Shown: piece after piece, positions 23,522 through 34,503 of the stretch
Layout of the letters: each line of letters begins with the position of its first letter
Position numbering within the stretch: the first letter of the stretch is position 1
Source of the DNA: Anniella stebbinsi
Lineage: Eukaryota > Chordata > Lepidosauria > Squamata > Anniellidae
Assembly: GCA_029215795.1 (NCBI GenBank)
Contig: JARDYH010000002.1
Span: 294,655,973-294,719,972 of the forward strand
Direction of reading: 5' to 3'
DNA length: 64,000 nt
Made by a program: the position numbers and the translations under genes
The notes under the pieces: generated by a model
Databases searched by the model: none
What the model saw: only the letters and a program-made list of their open reading frames with translations
Told to the model about the DNA's origin: nothing

Positions 23522-24319
23522 GGAGGAAAAGGACAGAATAGCTACACAATGTCTTTTGACTGGTGTCCTGTTTTGGCTGTAGCAAGCTTTAAATGCAGTG
23601 GAGTCAGCAAAAACTCAGGCCTACAGATGGTTAGCCAATGGGGTTCAGGCTGCAACACAGATGGTCTAAATCTAGGCAGAAATCAGAGCACAGAAGTCAG
23701 ACAAGAGGATCAGGCAACAATAGGAGTGGTCAAAATAACAGGCAAGAAGTCAAACACAGTAAATCAGTGAGGTTCTTTATGCAGTCCAGAAGCAGGTTCG
23801 TTGGCAGGCAGTCCAAAAGATCAGGAAACCAAGCATCAATCACAGGGCACAGTTCAGGAGGCAAGGCACATGGCAGAGGCGGGATGGATCAAGTTATTGG
23901 AACACTGGCTGGTTTTCTAGCGAACACCTTTAAGTCCAAAACCTGTGAATTCCACTCAGAGCTCAGCTGCAATCATCAGAGCACCCTTTCCAGAGCCCTG
24001 CTCCCAAGGAGTCACTTTCTCCTGAGGAGACTTTTTCTGGAGGCAAGCACTCCTTCACACAGGAGCCCTACTAGCCTGTCGCTTGAGGTAACAATGCTTC
24101 TGGGGGTTGTTCTGGTGGCAGTCCCTGGTCTGGAATGCCTTGATCTTCTAGGGCCTTCAGCTCTTCCTTTGAAGAGGATTCCTCCAGTAGGAGCATGACA
24201 ATTAGTAGTATTAGCATCTGTCTGGAATCACCCCAGGAATGCAGCAGTGGCCATAGGACGATAACTGCCTCTTGTAATTGGCTGCTGGTCTAATGCTTGA
24301 CAGTCAGATGCTTTAAGAG
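23522..24319. other. Unassigned CAG-rich sequence
   Basis: Recurrent GGCAGTCCA, CAGGCAA and AGTCAGACAAG words suggest an internal part of a dispersed element. I recognise no family, and the 186-codon frame at 23638-24198 has no domain. Confidence 0.35.
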
Positions 24320-24660
24320 CTTTTATACATCAGACATTTATTGTGTGCTTAGCAGTTCATTACAGGTTCTTTATATGACACCATGACCCTCTAGTTTTAC
24401 TGTTGTTTTTAAACAGCACTTTCAGCAAGTTTTTTAGGAGCAGGGAAAATGTGGCATTATTGTGAAAGTGAAAGAAAATGTATTTCCCTACTTGTGTGAC
24501 TGTGTTATTCCACTATAGCACAGCACCACCTAGAGGTTATGTAGCAGAAAAACAGGAAAGGAAATAATCTTTGTGTAGTGTTCAGATCTTAATTCTGAAA
24601 TGAAATGTAAAGTAGATACAGGGATTTAACAGTCTTGTGTTGAAAAGCTCTAAGTCTCTG
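24320..24660. repeat. Dispersed repeat, pair member 2
   Basis: This is the partner of 22216-22600 in the same orientation. The two lie about 2.1 kb apart and flank the L2 at 22706-23521. Confidence 0.7.
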
Positions 24661-25109
24661 GAAGAGGGCAGGCTAACTAATCAAGGCTGATAGTCAAACT
24701 GCTGCAGCTTCTAACTTTCATCCTCTAAAGCTGCTGGTGGTGGCAGGGGGTGGGGGCAGATGTTCTTCAGAGTCTGATTCCCAGATCTCAAAGTGTTTCT
24801 GCTATTACTAATAGTGTTGCTGCTGCACGGAACAGTAGGTCATGCTGAAATGCTGTAGCAGAGGTGGGCAACTTATGGCCTTATGGTTGTTTTGTCCCAC
24901 CACTCTCATCAGTGGTGAGGGATGTTGGTGAGGGATAATGGTAAGAGATGATAGGAGCTATAGCTATTCATGTGCAATTCCCACAGAGAGTAAATATTTC
25001 AGTTTTATAGAAAATTGAATAATTTGCAAATAGAGAATCAATTACATTATAAATGGGCCCCTTGCAGTAAAATTGTAGAAATGATCAGTTTCATTCCAAC
25101 TGCAATTTG

Positions 25110-25146
<37 letters not shown>
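25110..25146. repeat. (CT)n microsatellite
   Basis: About 18 CT units without interruption. Confidence 0.95.
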
Positions 25147-25149
<3 letters not shown>

Positions 25150-25339
25150 TCTGTTGTTAAATTTACTAATAACTTTAGGATCAAGGGAGGAATTTCCTTT
25201 GTAGCTTATCTCCTGAACTTGTTTAGGACATTGCACTTAATGAGGTTTATAATTCATTCAAAACTACATCAGCATCTTTAATTATGCCTAGCATTTAATC
25301 TTCACTGCACCACTTAAATCACAAGATCTAAAATTAAAT

Positions 25340-25830
25340 CTTCTCGAGTCTAATCTAATAATAAACATGCATGACATTTTGTGGAAAATGTGAGAGTCTG
25401 ATTAGTGTGGCACACTATCGCAACGAGTTTAAAATAAGTCCTAAAGAGCAATTTGAAGCAATGCTGATGTTGCGCAGAGTAGTTGCCTGTGAAATACATG
25501 CTTGTGTATTTCCCGTCAGGTACCTGTTTTTTGTTCAATGAGATTGTTCTTTTGCAGGAAGAGGCTAGCTGTACACACTGAGCAAACTGAAGACCCAAAC
25601 CTACAATTAGCGAAAATTGCTTAATGATGAGAACCACTGGCTTCACTGATGCTCTTTATGGAAATGGCATTTAACCAGCTCATGGCAATTACAGGCGTAT
25701 GAAAGCAAAGATTAGTGCTGGAGCTGGAGCGAATACAGCTTCCCACCCGCATTCGTGAAAGCATTTTGCAAATGTGAACTGTTTGCTTAATGTGAGACTG
25801 TACGTCGCCTCCTTTGACAATATCTCTTCA
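25340..25830. other. Repeat-free block, possible conserved non-coding element
   Basis: No repeat, foldback or coding signal is visible. The block has balanced composition and homeodomain- and octamer-like words (GGCAATTACAG, TTTGCAAATG). Calling it conserved is an inference from appearance only. Confidence 0.25.
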
Positions 25831-25844
25831 GGTGGAAAACACTG

Positions 25845-26120
25845 GTATTCATTTATTTTAGAATATATAAACCGCTCCACATCAAAAGGGATCAGAGTAC
25901 AACAAATTAAAATACACACACCCCTCCAAAAAAACCTCCCCTTCAATAAAAGCAGAAACATTATTAAAACAGTGGCTGGAATTTAGTCATTAGTCAAGAA
26001 ATATTTGCCTGGGGAAAAAGTTTTCAGCAAATGCTGAAAGCAAAGTAATGTAGGTGTATGCTGCCTGATCTCAGTTGGAAGGGCATTGGAATGGTATCTA
26101 ACCAACCTTCAGAACTTGAT
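25845..26120 (-). mobile_element. LINE (L2-like) 3' end
   Basis: On the minus strand the sequence passes from a coding-like AWN-IP segment (near 26090) through an AT-rich 3' UTR to GAGCGGTTTATATATTCTAA near 25850, the style of L2/CR1 3' ends. It is heavily decayed. Confidence 0.5.
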
Positions 26121-27204
26121 TATTTTAAAAGAAAAATGGCAAAATGTTGGTGCTGATTATGAAATCAAAGAAGGAGTTGTCATCATTCAGGGGAACCAGG
26201 ATGAAGGCCAAGGATTCCTCTTCTGATAATCTGCTGGGTGTCAAAACGCTGGGAATATTTTCCTGGAAAGTTTGTGGTTTCAAAACGGAGAACACGGATA
26301 TATTTGTAACATCTCTTTCTGATTTGTATTGCAGTGCCTCAGTCCTGAACCACCAGGCCTGTAAGGCTTCTCCCTGCCACATAGGATATTTGGTTCATTC
26401 TCTTCTCTATTTCTTGGGCCAGGTTGGGAAAGCTGTTGCCCCGTCAGCCCATCCAGCATGGCAAGTGTTCAGGGATGATGGGAGTTGAACAACAACTGGA
26501 GAGTCACCTCCCTGCTCTTGGAGACAGTAGATGAGGAAGCATAATTGTCCCAATACATTTTCTTTGAAAAGACTGAGAGGAAGATTGGGTGTGTGTGTGT
26601 GAGCAAATGTTCAGGTTTTCTGAGTTTAGAATGTGTTCAGGTTCCCCTCACCCTGAACTTCTAGGAGAGTTCTTGGGGAAATTTCAGGGCTTCCCCACCC
26701 CCTCAGCTCTCCAGAGAAAATTAAGAAATAAGAATATGAAGGGGAGGACAGCTCATGTCCAGCCTTCCATGCTGTCCCTTGCCTTCTAAGCAAGTTTACC
26801 CTTGGGGTGCATTTGGCAGTGGGAAGGTTTGCTGGAGAGAAGAGTTTTTGAAGGCCTTTCTTTAATAGGCCTAGATGCTCCTATATGTACTGAGGAGCAT
26901 CATTTCCTGTTGGGGTGCATGGGATTTGTAGATTTCCCTGACTCCAATTCCAATGTATTGGAACATCAAGGTCAGTTAAGGAAAAGGCCTACAAGGCCTC
27001 TCCTGTCTCCAGAGAGCCCTCTGTGCTGCCAGTTCTCCAACAGCTCTGGCAGGGTGGCCATGTGTCCTGCTTTACAGAGGGCAGCCCTCTCTTTGAAGGG
27101 TTGTCGGATGACAGTTCTCTCATTGAAGGCATCCTTTGTTTGAAGGGTCATCTAATGAGAAAGAGCCTTAAGAAGGGAGAGCAGCAGGGACCCTGAAGTT
27201 GTCC
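26121..27204. other. Unassigned sequence
   Basis: A fragment of the CCAGGTTGGG/GATGATGGGAGTTG foldback family lies near 26405-26490. Nothing else is supported. Confidence 0.45.
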
Positions 27205-27430
27205 TACACAGTTAGCACCTGGACAGCAGACTGTGCAAAGAACACAGATCACCTGGTCACAGTCTTTCCCAGTATGGGAAATGTATTGCACTTCTATTTA
27301 AATTATGGTATTTTCCCCCTAAATTGCCAAACATATAAATTAGTCTATGCAAATTTTATGTAAATATGTATCATCTGTTGACCTCTTTTTTGGTAATGCA
27401 TTTCCTCTTTTTTGGTGATGCGTAATTAGC
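27205..27430. repeat. Dispersed repeat ending in doubled CTCTTTTTTGGTGATGC
   Basis: The segment from CACCTGGACAGCAGACTG to the doubled CCTCTTTTTTGGT-ATGC motif is repeated at 33830-34020 in the same orientation with moderate divergence. The family is unknown. The repeated end motif suggests a retroposon 3' tail. Confidence 0.65.
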
Positions 27431-27548
27431 CACTTTCATCACTTTCACTTAAGGATTGTTAACTTTGGCTGACTTGTCATTCTTGTTTTGTTTTTGTGGT
27501 GGGCAGCTTGGTCTGAATCATCAGGAGGCATTTGCTCTTCGGGTAGCT

Positions 27549-27867
27549 TAGGCTGACCATCTGAAAAGGAGGACAGGGCTCATACAACTTTAACAGTTGT
27601 AGAGAAAAGGGAATTTCAGCCAGTGTCATTTGTATGCAATTAGTTCCTGGTGAAATTCCCTCTTCATCACAACTGTTAAAGGTGCAGGCACTATACTAGA
27701 GTGATCATATACAAAAGAAGGCAGGGCTCTGCAACTTTAACTGTTGTGATGAAGAGGGAATATCACCAAGAACTAACTGCATACAAATGACACTGGTTGA
27801 AATTCCCTTTTCTCTACAACTGTTAAAGTTATATGAGCCCTGTCCTCCTTTTCAGATGGTCAGCCTA
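27549..27867. mobile_element. hAT family A copy with intact target duplication
   Basis: TAGGCTGACC to GGTCAGCCTA, 319 bp, with exact GGGTAGCT at 27541-27548 and 27868-27875. It is a palindromic two-half structure as in the other copies. Confidence 0.92.
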
Positions 27868-27965
27868 GGGTAGCTGCTCTTTGCTAGTGGCATGCCATGA
27901 TCAAATTGCTATGAGAGGGGTAAGGAGGGGGCTTGTGGGTGGAGGATCTTTCTTTCCAGCAGGGT

Positions 27966-28330
27966 ATGGGATTATTATTATTATTATGATTATGATTATT
28001 ATTATTATTTTATATAGCACCATCAATGCACATGGTGCTGTACATAGTAAAACAATAAAACAGCAACGCCCTGCAACATAGGGTTACATTCTGAAAAAAC
28101 CACAATAAAACAACAAGAAAGGGAAGGGAATGGGCCAAACAGGCACAGGGGACAATAAAACTAACAGTATAAAAGTAAGATCAAAATCAAGTTCTAAAAG
28201 CTTCAGAAAAAAGAAAAAAATTCAACTGAGCTTTAAAGACTGTACTTGAACTCGTGGTCTACAAATACTCTAGAAGAGGATTCCAGGCATAGGGGGCAGC
28301 AAGAGAAAATGGATGAAGCTGAGCAAGAGA
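27966..28330 (-). mobile_element. LINE (L2-like) 3' fragment
   Basis: An ATT microsatellite at 27968-28008 starts the minus-strand 3' tail, followed by TATATAGCACCATCAATG and an AT-rich UTR. Near 28260-28300 the minus strand encodes the AP-AWN-LLE type C-terminal signature in broken form. Confidence 0.6.
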
Positions 28331-28793
28331 AGTAGAGTGCCCATTGGTCAAGATTTGTGATTTCCTGCATTTTCCACCAGTCCTACTGAGACACCCGTAA
28401 GCCCTCTACTGATGTGGGGCATTTTGGCCTCTCTACAGTTAAAGCAGGCTTGCTCATGGTTTGCAATGGTGGAGTGTCACTTGGCTTCTCCAAGTCTTTG
28501 ATAGCTTGGAAGTGGTAGCTTATCTGGCCTTAGCGTTATAATAACCATGTCCCTTTCCCTGATGTGATTACAAAGGAACACATTAACTGCCTGGGCTGCC
28601 AGATGGGTTCTATAGCTTCCAACCAGGTGCAGGACATTTACTGGAAAAAGCAAATACTCCCCCCATTCCACCCTGGAAGGAACCCTATGCTGGCAGCAGA
28701 AAGCGGAACATTCTGATACTGCACAAGCTGACTACACTGACTGTTACATTGGCATGCAGCACGAGGAGGTGAGCGTGGGAGCATGGTTACAAC
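28331..28793. other. Unassigned sequence
   Basis: I see no gene or repeat boundary. Confidence 0.45.
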
Positions 28794-28796
28794 TGA

Positions 28797-29345
28797 GGCC
28801 CTGTCTACACCTCCCGGAATTCCGGGAGGGAGTGGGGAGTCTCTTGTGATATCCTGATTGTGAAAGCCTCCCCCAGTGTGCACACGCGGCGCGCAACATC
28901 CCAGATGGACGTTGTGCCCACCATTTAAAAAGAAAAGAAAAGAAACGGAGCAGGGAGCACAATTGCACTCCAGTGAAAAATGTAAGGTTTTTTTAAAAAA
29001 ATGAAATTGGGACCCAACCCCACTCCCTGCCATCCCAGGGGTGGCGAAATTGCTGCTACCTCCCTCCCCTAATGGGCACGGAGCTGCGCCGCATGGCTCT
29101 GTGCCCGTTTTTGGTGCCTGCTTACTCACGAGTAAGCGGGCACCGGACGGGATGGGCACCCACACCTCCCGCGGTCTCGGGACGTTCCCGGGAGTGTTGG
29201 AAGAATTGGGTTTTCCCTGGGATTCTTTATCCCTGGGAAAACCTGTGCCTGCCCTCCCTGACCCCTGGAGTTCCTGTGCGCCATTTGGACACACAGGGAG
29301 CAGCCAGGGACATTCCTGGGGGAAAAGGCTGGTGTAGAAACAGTC
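28797..29345. mobile_element. Harbinger-like MITE, GGCCCTGTCTACACC family
   Basis: It begins GGCCCTGTCTACACC and ends GGTGTAGAAACAGTC. The flanking triplets are TGA (28794-28796) and TTA (29346-29348), which differ at one base. The right triplet is also the target duplication of the next element, so this copy abuts 29349-30454. The interior (a TTACTC-CGAGTAAGC segment) is shared with 36432-36953. Confidence 0.65.
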
Positions 29346-29348
29346 TTA

Positions 29349-30454
29349 GGCCTCCTCCACACGAGACGTTTAATGAGCCTTGAAGGCTCATTATAAATTT
29401 TACCTCCACACCAGCGGAGCACAAAACGGGCGTACAGGCGCGTTATCTCCCCGATAATGCGCATTTTCGAATGCGCGTTAAATAGCGACTTTTATTTTGC
29501 TCCGGCAGTTAAAGCGCATTTTGACTGCTGCCGCCGCTGTCAAAAGCCCTCCCCCAGCTGCAACGGCGCAGATTGGGGGATCAGCCAGTCGTGGCGGACG
29601 TGCAGCCAGCGAGCGAGCTCTCGAGGAGGTCGCTCCTCGCTCTGTCTTTCGGCTCGCGGGGTGAGGAAGGCTCAACTTTTCTCTGCCGCTCCTCCTCCTC
29701 CTCCTCCTCGCCCCCGGCAGCAGCAGCCTCTGCAGGGCCGGGAGGGGGGGCGAGCGAGCAATTCACAAACAGGGATGCGGAGCGTGCTGGCGGCGCCCCC
29801 CACAGCCCACCCCACGCAGAAAAAGAGAGAGAGAGATCAGGTTGGCGAGGAAGAGAGCGGGAGGAATAGGGAATTGCGAGGATGGGGCGGCGGGGGAGAG
29901 AGAAATCCTCGCAAGAATAACACTAATACTTCTAATAATAATGTGATCGAGGCCCCTCCTTCGCTCCGCCTCCTCCTCCCCCCCCCCCCCAGCGTTGCAG
30001 CAGCCAAAGCAAGGAGCCAGATGGCAAAGCTTGGCAGGTCTGTCTGTTGCTGCTGCAGTCATTCAAAGCCGAGTGTGTGTGTGTGTGTGTGTGTGTGTGC
30101 TTTCCCTGCTCCTCCCTCCCTCCGTCCGTCCTCCCTCCCGCCGCTTTGCCCCCAAGGTTCCTGCCTTCCCATTCCCCAAACCCAGTGCTGCCAAGCCCGA
30201 TCACAAGCTCTCCCCCACCGACGGTTCAAAAATATCAAACGCAAAACGCGGGGGGCGCTTCAAGAACAGCTCATCAGGAGGGTGGCGGGGGAAGAGAGAG
30301 CGAGAGAGCGAGAGAAACGGACTTGACAGCCTGCCAGAGGGAAGGGGAGGGGAGCGCCGCCTCTCGTGCAGAGGTATTAGGCGTAAAGGCGCTTCAGGGA
30401 TAGTGCGCCCAATCGCCTAACCGGGCGCAAAAGCGAATTCTTGTGGAGGGGGCC
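29349..30454. mobile_element. Harbinger-like element (GCGCATT family) carrying GC-rich filler
   Basis: Left end GGCCTCCTCCACACGAGACG, right end CTTGTGGAGGGGGCC, exact TTA duplications at 29346-29348 and 30455-30457. The outer 180 bp (left) and 100 bp (right) match the inverted sequence of the 355-bp copy at 30878-31232. The middle, about 29527-30353, has no counterpart there. It is GC-rich with many CpGs and contains a GT microsatellite at 30072-30099. Frames of up to 289 codons cross the element ends and show no domain. Confidence 0.82.
29527..30353. other. CpG-rich filler inside the Harbinger-like element
   Basis: It resembles a vertebrate CpG island or first-exon region: poly-purine and poly-pyrimidine tracts, GCGGCG words, CTCCTC runs and an AGAGAG tract. 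It could be captured host sequence. The source cannot be identified from the window. Confidence 0.5.
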
Positions 30455-30457
30455 TTA

Positions 30458-30874
30458 GTGTGAGGTTTGAACTGCACATTGCACAGAATGCTTCCCATAG
30501 TTGCATTTTGTTTGCCCCAGGAATCTGCTTCTTGTAGGAAAGAGAGACCTATAGCCTTGGGATCCCAGAAGCAAAAGCTTTCCTAAGGGAAAATAAGGGT
30601 AGAAAACAGGGACTTGTTGTAAGAGATGATTGAAAGTGTTTTGTGAGAGGCATCAGTTCTGATAAGTGCATTTAAATATTTATTTTGTCTGTAGCCAAAC
30701 AGGTTGTAAAGGGTTTTGTATTGTTCCCCCCCCCCCCAAAAAAACTGCATAACCTATTTACCAGAGGTGGGATGTATACTCTCTGAGCAGCAATCCTCCT
30801 CTGAAACGACTTCCAACTCTCTACTGTGTATTGCCAGCCTAGCTCTCTCCACTGTTGCCTTAGGGCATTTAGAG
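30458..30874. other. Unassigned spacer between two related MITEs
   Basis: There is a C-run and A-run near 30726-30745. Nothing else is supported. Confidence 0.45.
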
Positions 30875-30877
30875 TAA

Positions 30878-31232
30878 GGCCCCCTCCACAAGGATGCGCT
30901 TTTGCGCCCGGTTCGGGGATTATGCGCATTTTCGCGGAGGCGCATTTACGCCTAATCCCTCTGCACGGGAGGCGGCGAGAAGCGGCGAAGCGCATTAAAA
31001 GATGCCCAAAAAGCACTTTACAGGTAGTTAATGCGCATAATCGCTTGTTCACACAGCGAAAATGCGCTTTAACGGCCGGAGCAAAATAAAAGTCGCTATT
31101 TAACGCGCGTTCGAAAATGCGCATTATCGGGGAGATAACGCGCCTGTACGCCCGTTTTGCGCTCCGCTCGTGTGTAGGTAAAATTTATAATGAGCCTTCA
31201 AGGCTCATTAAACGTCTCGTGTGGAGGAGGCC
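30878..31232. mobile_element. Harbinger-like MITE (GCGCATT family), copy 4, intact
   Basis: GGCCCCCTCCACAAGG to GTGTGGAGGAGGCC, 355 bp, with exact TAA at 30875-30877 and 31233-31235. Its right 180 bp, inverted, is highly similar to 29349-29530 and to 58568-58750. Confidence 0.88.
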
Positions 31233-31235
31233 TAA

Positions 31236-32040
31236 GCTGTGGAGTGTGCTCTGATACACTTTAAACCCAGCTTAGTAAAAGGTAGTGAACAATGGAAGCT
31301 TTGAGATCCTGCTGTGAAGTTCCCTGAAATCCTAATAACAATAAAAAGAGAGAAATCCTTTATCAGGGAGTCTGAGCAGCAGGTTTGTACATCATCTAGG
31401 TCAGGGCAGATCACTTTGATCAGCACAGATGAAAGGCTGATGAAATCTCCATTGGGCCACCAAATTCCTTGCTCCTGTATTTTGCTGCTTAAACCAGATG
31501 TCACTCTCGGCCATGCTTGGTCTTGCTAGTAATTAAATAAGAGAAGATCAAAGGCATACAAATCTTTTATCTATATTAGCAAATTTAAAGGTAAAAACTC
31601 TCTCAGTAGTGAGTTCTGTGTCATTCATAGGTAAATGCATTCTTCCTCCTTTCCTAGTGATTGAAAGGCCATAGCTTTGTTCAAGGTATTTACAAAGGGA
31701 AAGGACGCCCCAGCAACCTCCATTATAATTGCTTGCAAAAATGTAGTGCCATCATTGAGATCTGCTAAAGATAATGGCTGGGCCAAATGATGTATAATAA
31801 AGCTAAAGAAAAACCTCAAGGATGCTTTGTTAACATAGAGATGTATCCACTATTGTTTCCGGATTGTGAAGCCTGCCTGCCCTGCATGTATGAGAAAGAG
31901 ACTGGAGGCCAAACAATAGCACCTTTCACCCCACTTTGGCTCATGATCTATTTTTATATGGGTCTCTAATTATGACAGATAAGATTGCTTCACTAATTGT
32001 TTGCCCACCTTGAGACCAACCTTGAAAACGACACTGCTCA
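31236..32040. other. Unassigned sequence
   Basis: I see no supported feature. Confidence 0.45.
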
Positions 32041-32043
32041 GCA

Positions 32044-32395
32044 ACACAGAATCATAGAATGGCAGAGTTGGGAAGGGCCTATAAGGCCATCGAGTCCAAC
32101 TCCCCTGCTCAATGCAGGAATCCACCTTAAAGCATCCCTGACAGATGGCTGTCCAGGTGCCTCTTGAATGCCTCTAAAGTGGGAGAGCCCACGACCTCCC
32201 TAGGTAATTGGTTCCATTGTCGTATTGCTCCAATAGTCAGGAAGTTTTTCCTGATGTTCAGCTGGAATCTGGCTTCCAATAACTTGAGTTTATTATTCTG
32301 TGTCCTGCACGCTGGGATGATTAGGAAGAGATCCTGGCCTTCCTCTGTGTGACAACCTTTCAAGTACTTGAAGAGTGCTAGCATCATTTATCTGA
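32044..32395 (-). mobile_element. CR1 LINE 3' end
   Basis: The + strand start CACAGAATCATAGAATGGCA is the reverse complement of the classic CR1 3' terminus with its ATTCTATG-type octamer, followed by GAGTTGGGAAGGGCC and TCGAGTCCAACTCCC. Upstream on the minus strand, an 86-codon frame ends the CR1 second ORF (RLKLLEARFQLN-like and HLDSHLSGML). It is strongly 5'-truncated. Confidence 0.92.
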
Positions 32396-33531
32396 TCTTG
32401 GAAACAGACGGGAAAAGTGCTCAGCTGGGCTTGGGGACCTTTTTCAACCCAAGGGTCAAATACAATTTCGGAAAACCTCTTGGGGCCCACATTCCATTGG
32501 TGGGTGGGATCAAAGCTAAAAGTAGGTGGGGCAAAAGCCACCAAACATGCCAGCATATTCCCACCTAAAGCTCTTACTGCCAGTAACTGAGAGGCATTTT
32601 TTAACCTTTTAGAATGGGGGAAATCTGTGGAAAAGCTGGGACCCCATCAAGTAATGAGCTCAATAAGTGCTAGAAGAAAGGGGCATGGCCTTCTGGGGAC
32701 TCCAGGGGAACCAGATTTGGTCTTTGGGCCTGGGGTTGCCCACCTCTGCTGCAAAGGCAGGGATGGCTGGGAATCCAGGAAGAGAAAAGTAGTTTAAGTT
32801 GCAATCCTATGCATGTTTAGACACAAAAAAAGTTCAACAACTCCCAGAAGAGCTGGCTGGGGAATATTGGGAGTTGTAGGACATTTCTCTGCATAGGATT
32901 GTGTCCATAGTGTGACTATTTGAACACATAGTATAATAAGTATGTTGTTTCATTGTATTCTATTTTATTATGATGCTCCAGCTCCCTGCAGAAAGCATGA
33001 AAATAAAGGACAGGTTGAAACGTGACAGGCTTCTTGTCAGTAAATCTATTTTGCATCTTGAGAACGTGTTTCTCTCCTTTGTGACCTGCTTTTGATGCTC
33101 ATCTCCTGGTGCTTCTTCTTTTCTTTACAGATACAGTGGACAAAGGCAGCAAACACAATAATAAATTGACAGAGCAATTCTATGGAGGTCTGCAGGAGGG
33201 GCTTGAGTGATCTCTTCCTCTTCTTCCACCAGCCCACTGCATTTCTACGTCTGTTGCAAGAGAAGGGGAAGCTTTCAATTGCAGCCAGCATGGAAACCAA
33301 GCAGGCAGTTGGAAGAGTGCCAACCCTCTCACTTGCCTGCATGGGATCTCGTGTTGGCTACAGCAACCAGGCAAAGATATTAAATAAAAGCCTAGTTACA
33401 AGCTATGCTACTTTGTTGGGCCTAGCAAAGTGAGAGCCCTTTTCCTATGTTCTTCTACAGCAGGGGTGCAGAACCTCAGGGCAGGTGACTAAATCTTCCC
33501 CCCTCATTCTGAAAGATTGAAATGAAATGGG
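32396..33531. other. Mostly unassigned
   Basis: A possible old transposon lies at about 32430-32750, where an inverted GGGTTGCCCACCTCTGC phrase matches ends seen near 9652 and 24866. Its limits are not fixed. Nothing coding is supported. Confidence 0.4.
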
Positions 33532-33722
33532 GATGGGCCCTAGTTCAGTGGTAGAGCACCTGCCTTTGCATGCAGAAGGTCCCAGGTTCAATCTCTTGCT
33601 TCTATAGGTAGGACTAGGAAAGGATCCTAGCTGAAACTCTGAAGAGCTGCTGCTAGTCAGTGTCGACAATAATGGGCCAGATGGACCAATCATCTGACTT
33701 CGTATAAGACAGCTTCTATGAA
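33532..33722 (+). mobile_element. tRNA-Ala-derived SINE
   Basis: The head matches a tRNA-Ala(UGC) gene: TAGTTCAGTGGTAGAGC is the A box region, CTTTGCATGCAG the anticodon arm with TGC, and GGTCCCAGGTTCAATC the B box. An unrelated body follows, ending GTATAAGACAGCTTCTATG. The missing acceptor-stem complement and the long tail exclude a functional tRNA gene. It is transcribed by Pol III in principle and mobilised by a partner LINE. Confidence 0.85.
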
Positions 33723-33829
33723 ATGCATTTCCCTAAAGCTTAGTTATTGGCAGTAAAAGCTTCAGCTAAAATATACAGGTATTTTGGTTCCACCCCTTTT
33801 GCCTTCAGCCCTGACCACCACTGGTATGT

Positions 33830-34020
33830 TATCACCTGGGCAGCAGACTGAACTAGTCACAGTTTCCCCCACTATGATGTATTTCTATTTAAATTATAGT
33901 AAAGATAGATTTCTACATTTGCACATATACACATAAAAATTAGCGTATGTGAATCACTGTCCTCTTTTGTCCTCTTTTTTGGTGATGCATTTCCTCTTTT
34001 TTGGTGATGTGTAAGTGGCT
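33830..34020. repeat. Dispersed repeat ending in doubled CTCTTTTTTGGTGATG
   Basis: Second copy of the repeat at 27205-27430. Confidence 0.65.
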
Positions 34021-34032
34021 TCTCTCCTCATA

Positions 34033-34253
34033 GATCTTATTCAGACAATATGTTAAGCCATGGTGGTTAAGCATTTTGAGCTAAACGTTATGGCTTAGTG
34101 GTTAGCGGGTTGTGTGAACCATGACTTAGCATGTCGTGTGAATCATTCCTATCCATGGTGGCTACATAAGCACGGTTTAAACACGCTCACTAACCATTTG
34201 CTGCAAAAGGGTGAGTGGCCTAACCATGTTTAGTGCATCGTCTGAACAGGCCC
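34033..34253. mobile_element. Harbinger-like MITE, TTCAGAC family
   Basis: Ends GATCTTATTCAGACAATATG and, inverted, GGGCCTGTTCAGACGATGCA, flanked by exact ATA at 34030-34032 and 34254-34256. The interior has TTAAGCCATGG and AACCATG words in inverted arrangement. The subterminal GACGA and TAAGC words resemble those of 47852-49818. Confidence 0.72.
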
Positions 34254-34438
34254 ATAGGCAGATTAGCTTCAGGATTTTCTTCCACTTGGAGAAGCAGGGA
34301 GTGTGTAACAACATACTCCGTCTGCCTTCCTCTGGGGTGTGGTGTGGGGAAGCATTACAACACAATCAGCCCAAGACCCATATTGCAAGAATCACATCAC
34401 ATGTGTGCATCACTTTTTAAAATTATTATTATTATTAG

Positions 34439-34503
34439 AGCCTATCTACACTACTGCTTTAAAACTGTTATAAACCGTTTTAAAGCAGTAGTGTAGATAG
34501 GCT
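34439..34503. repeat. 65-bp perfect hairpin with 27-bp arms
   Basis: AGCCTATCTACACTACTGCT plus TTAAAAC is followed by an 11-base loop and its exact reverse complement. The related phrase TCTACACTACTGCTTTATAG near 46128 suggests a dispersed MITE. Confidence 0.9.

Noticed and set aside
23638..24198. 186-codon frame
   Set aside because: No recognisable domain, with a repetitive CAG-rich start. It is probably chance.
29457..30326. 289-codon frame on the plus strand
   Set aside because: It starts inside a transposon terminus shared with non-coding MITEs, is low complexity, includes a GT microsatellite, and competes with long frames on the other strand.
32044..32395. Endogenous retrovirus or viral gene
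   Set aside because: The sequence is a CR1 LINE end. No LTR pair, primer-binding site, gag or env signature was seen anywhere in the window.
33532..33605. tRNA-Ala gene
   Set aside because: The acceptor stem is not paired and the sequence continues into a SINE body, so it is a SINE head.
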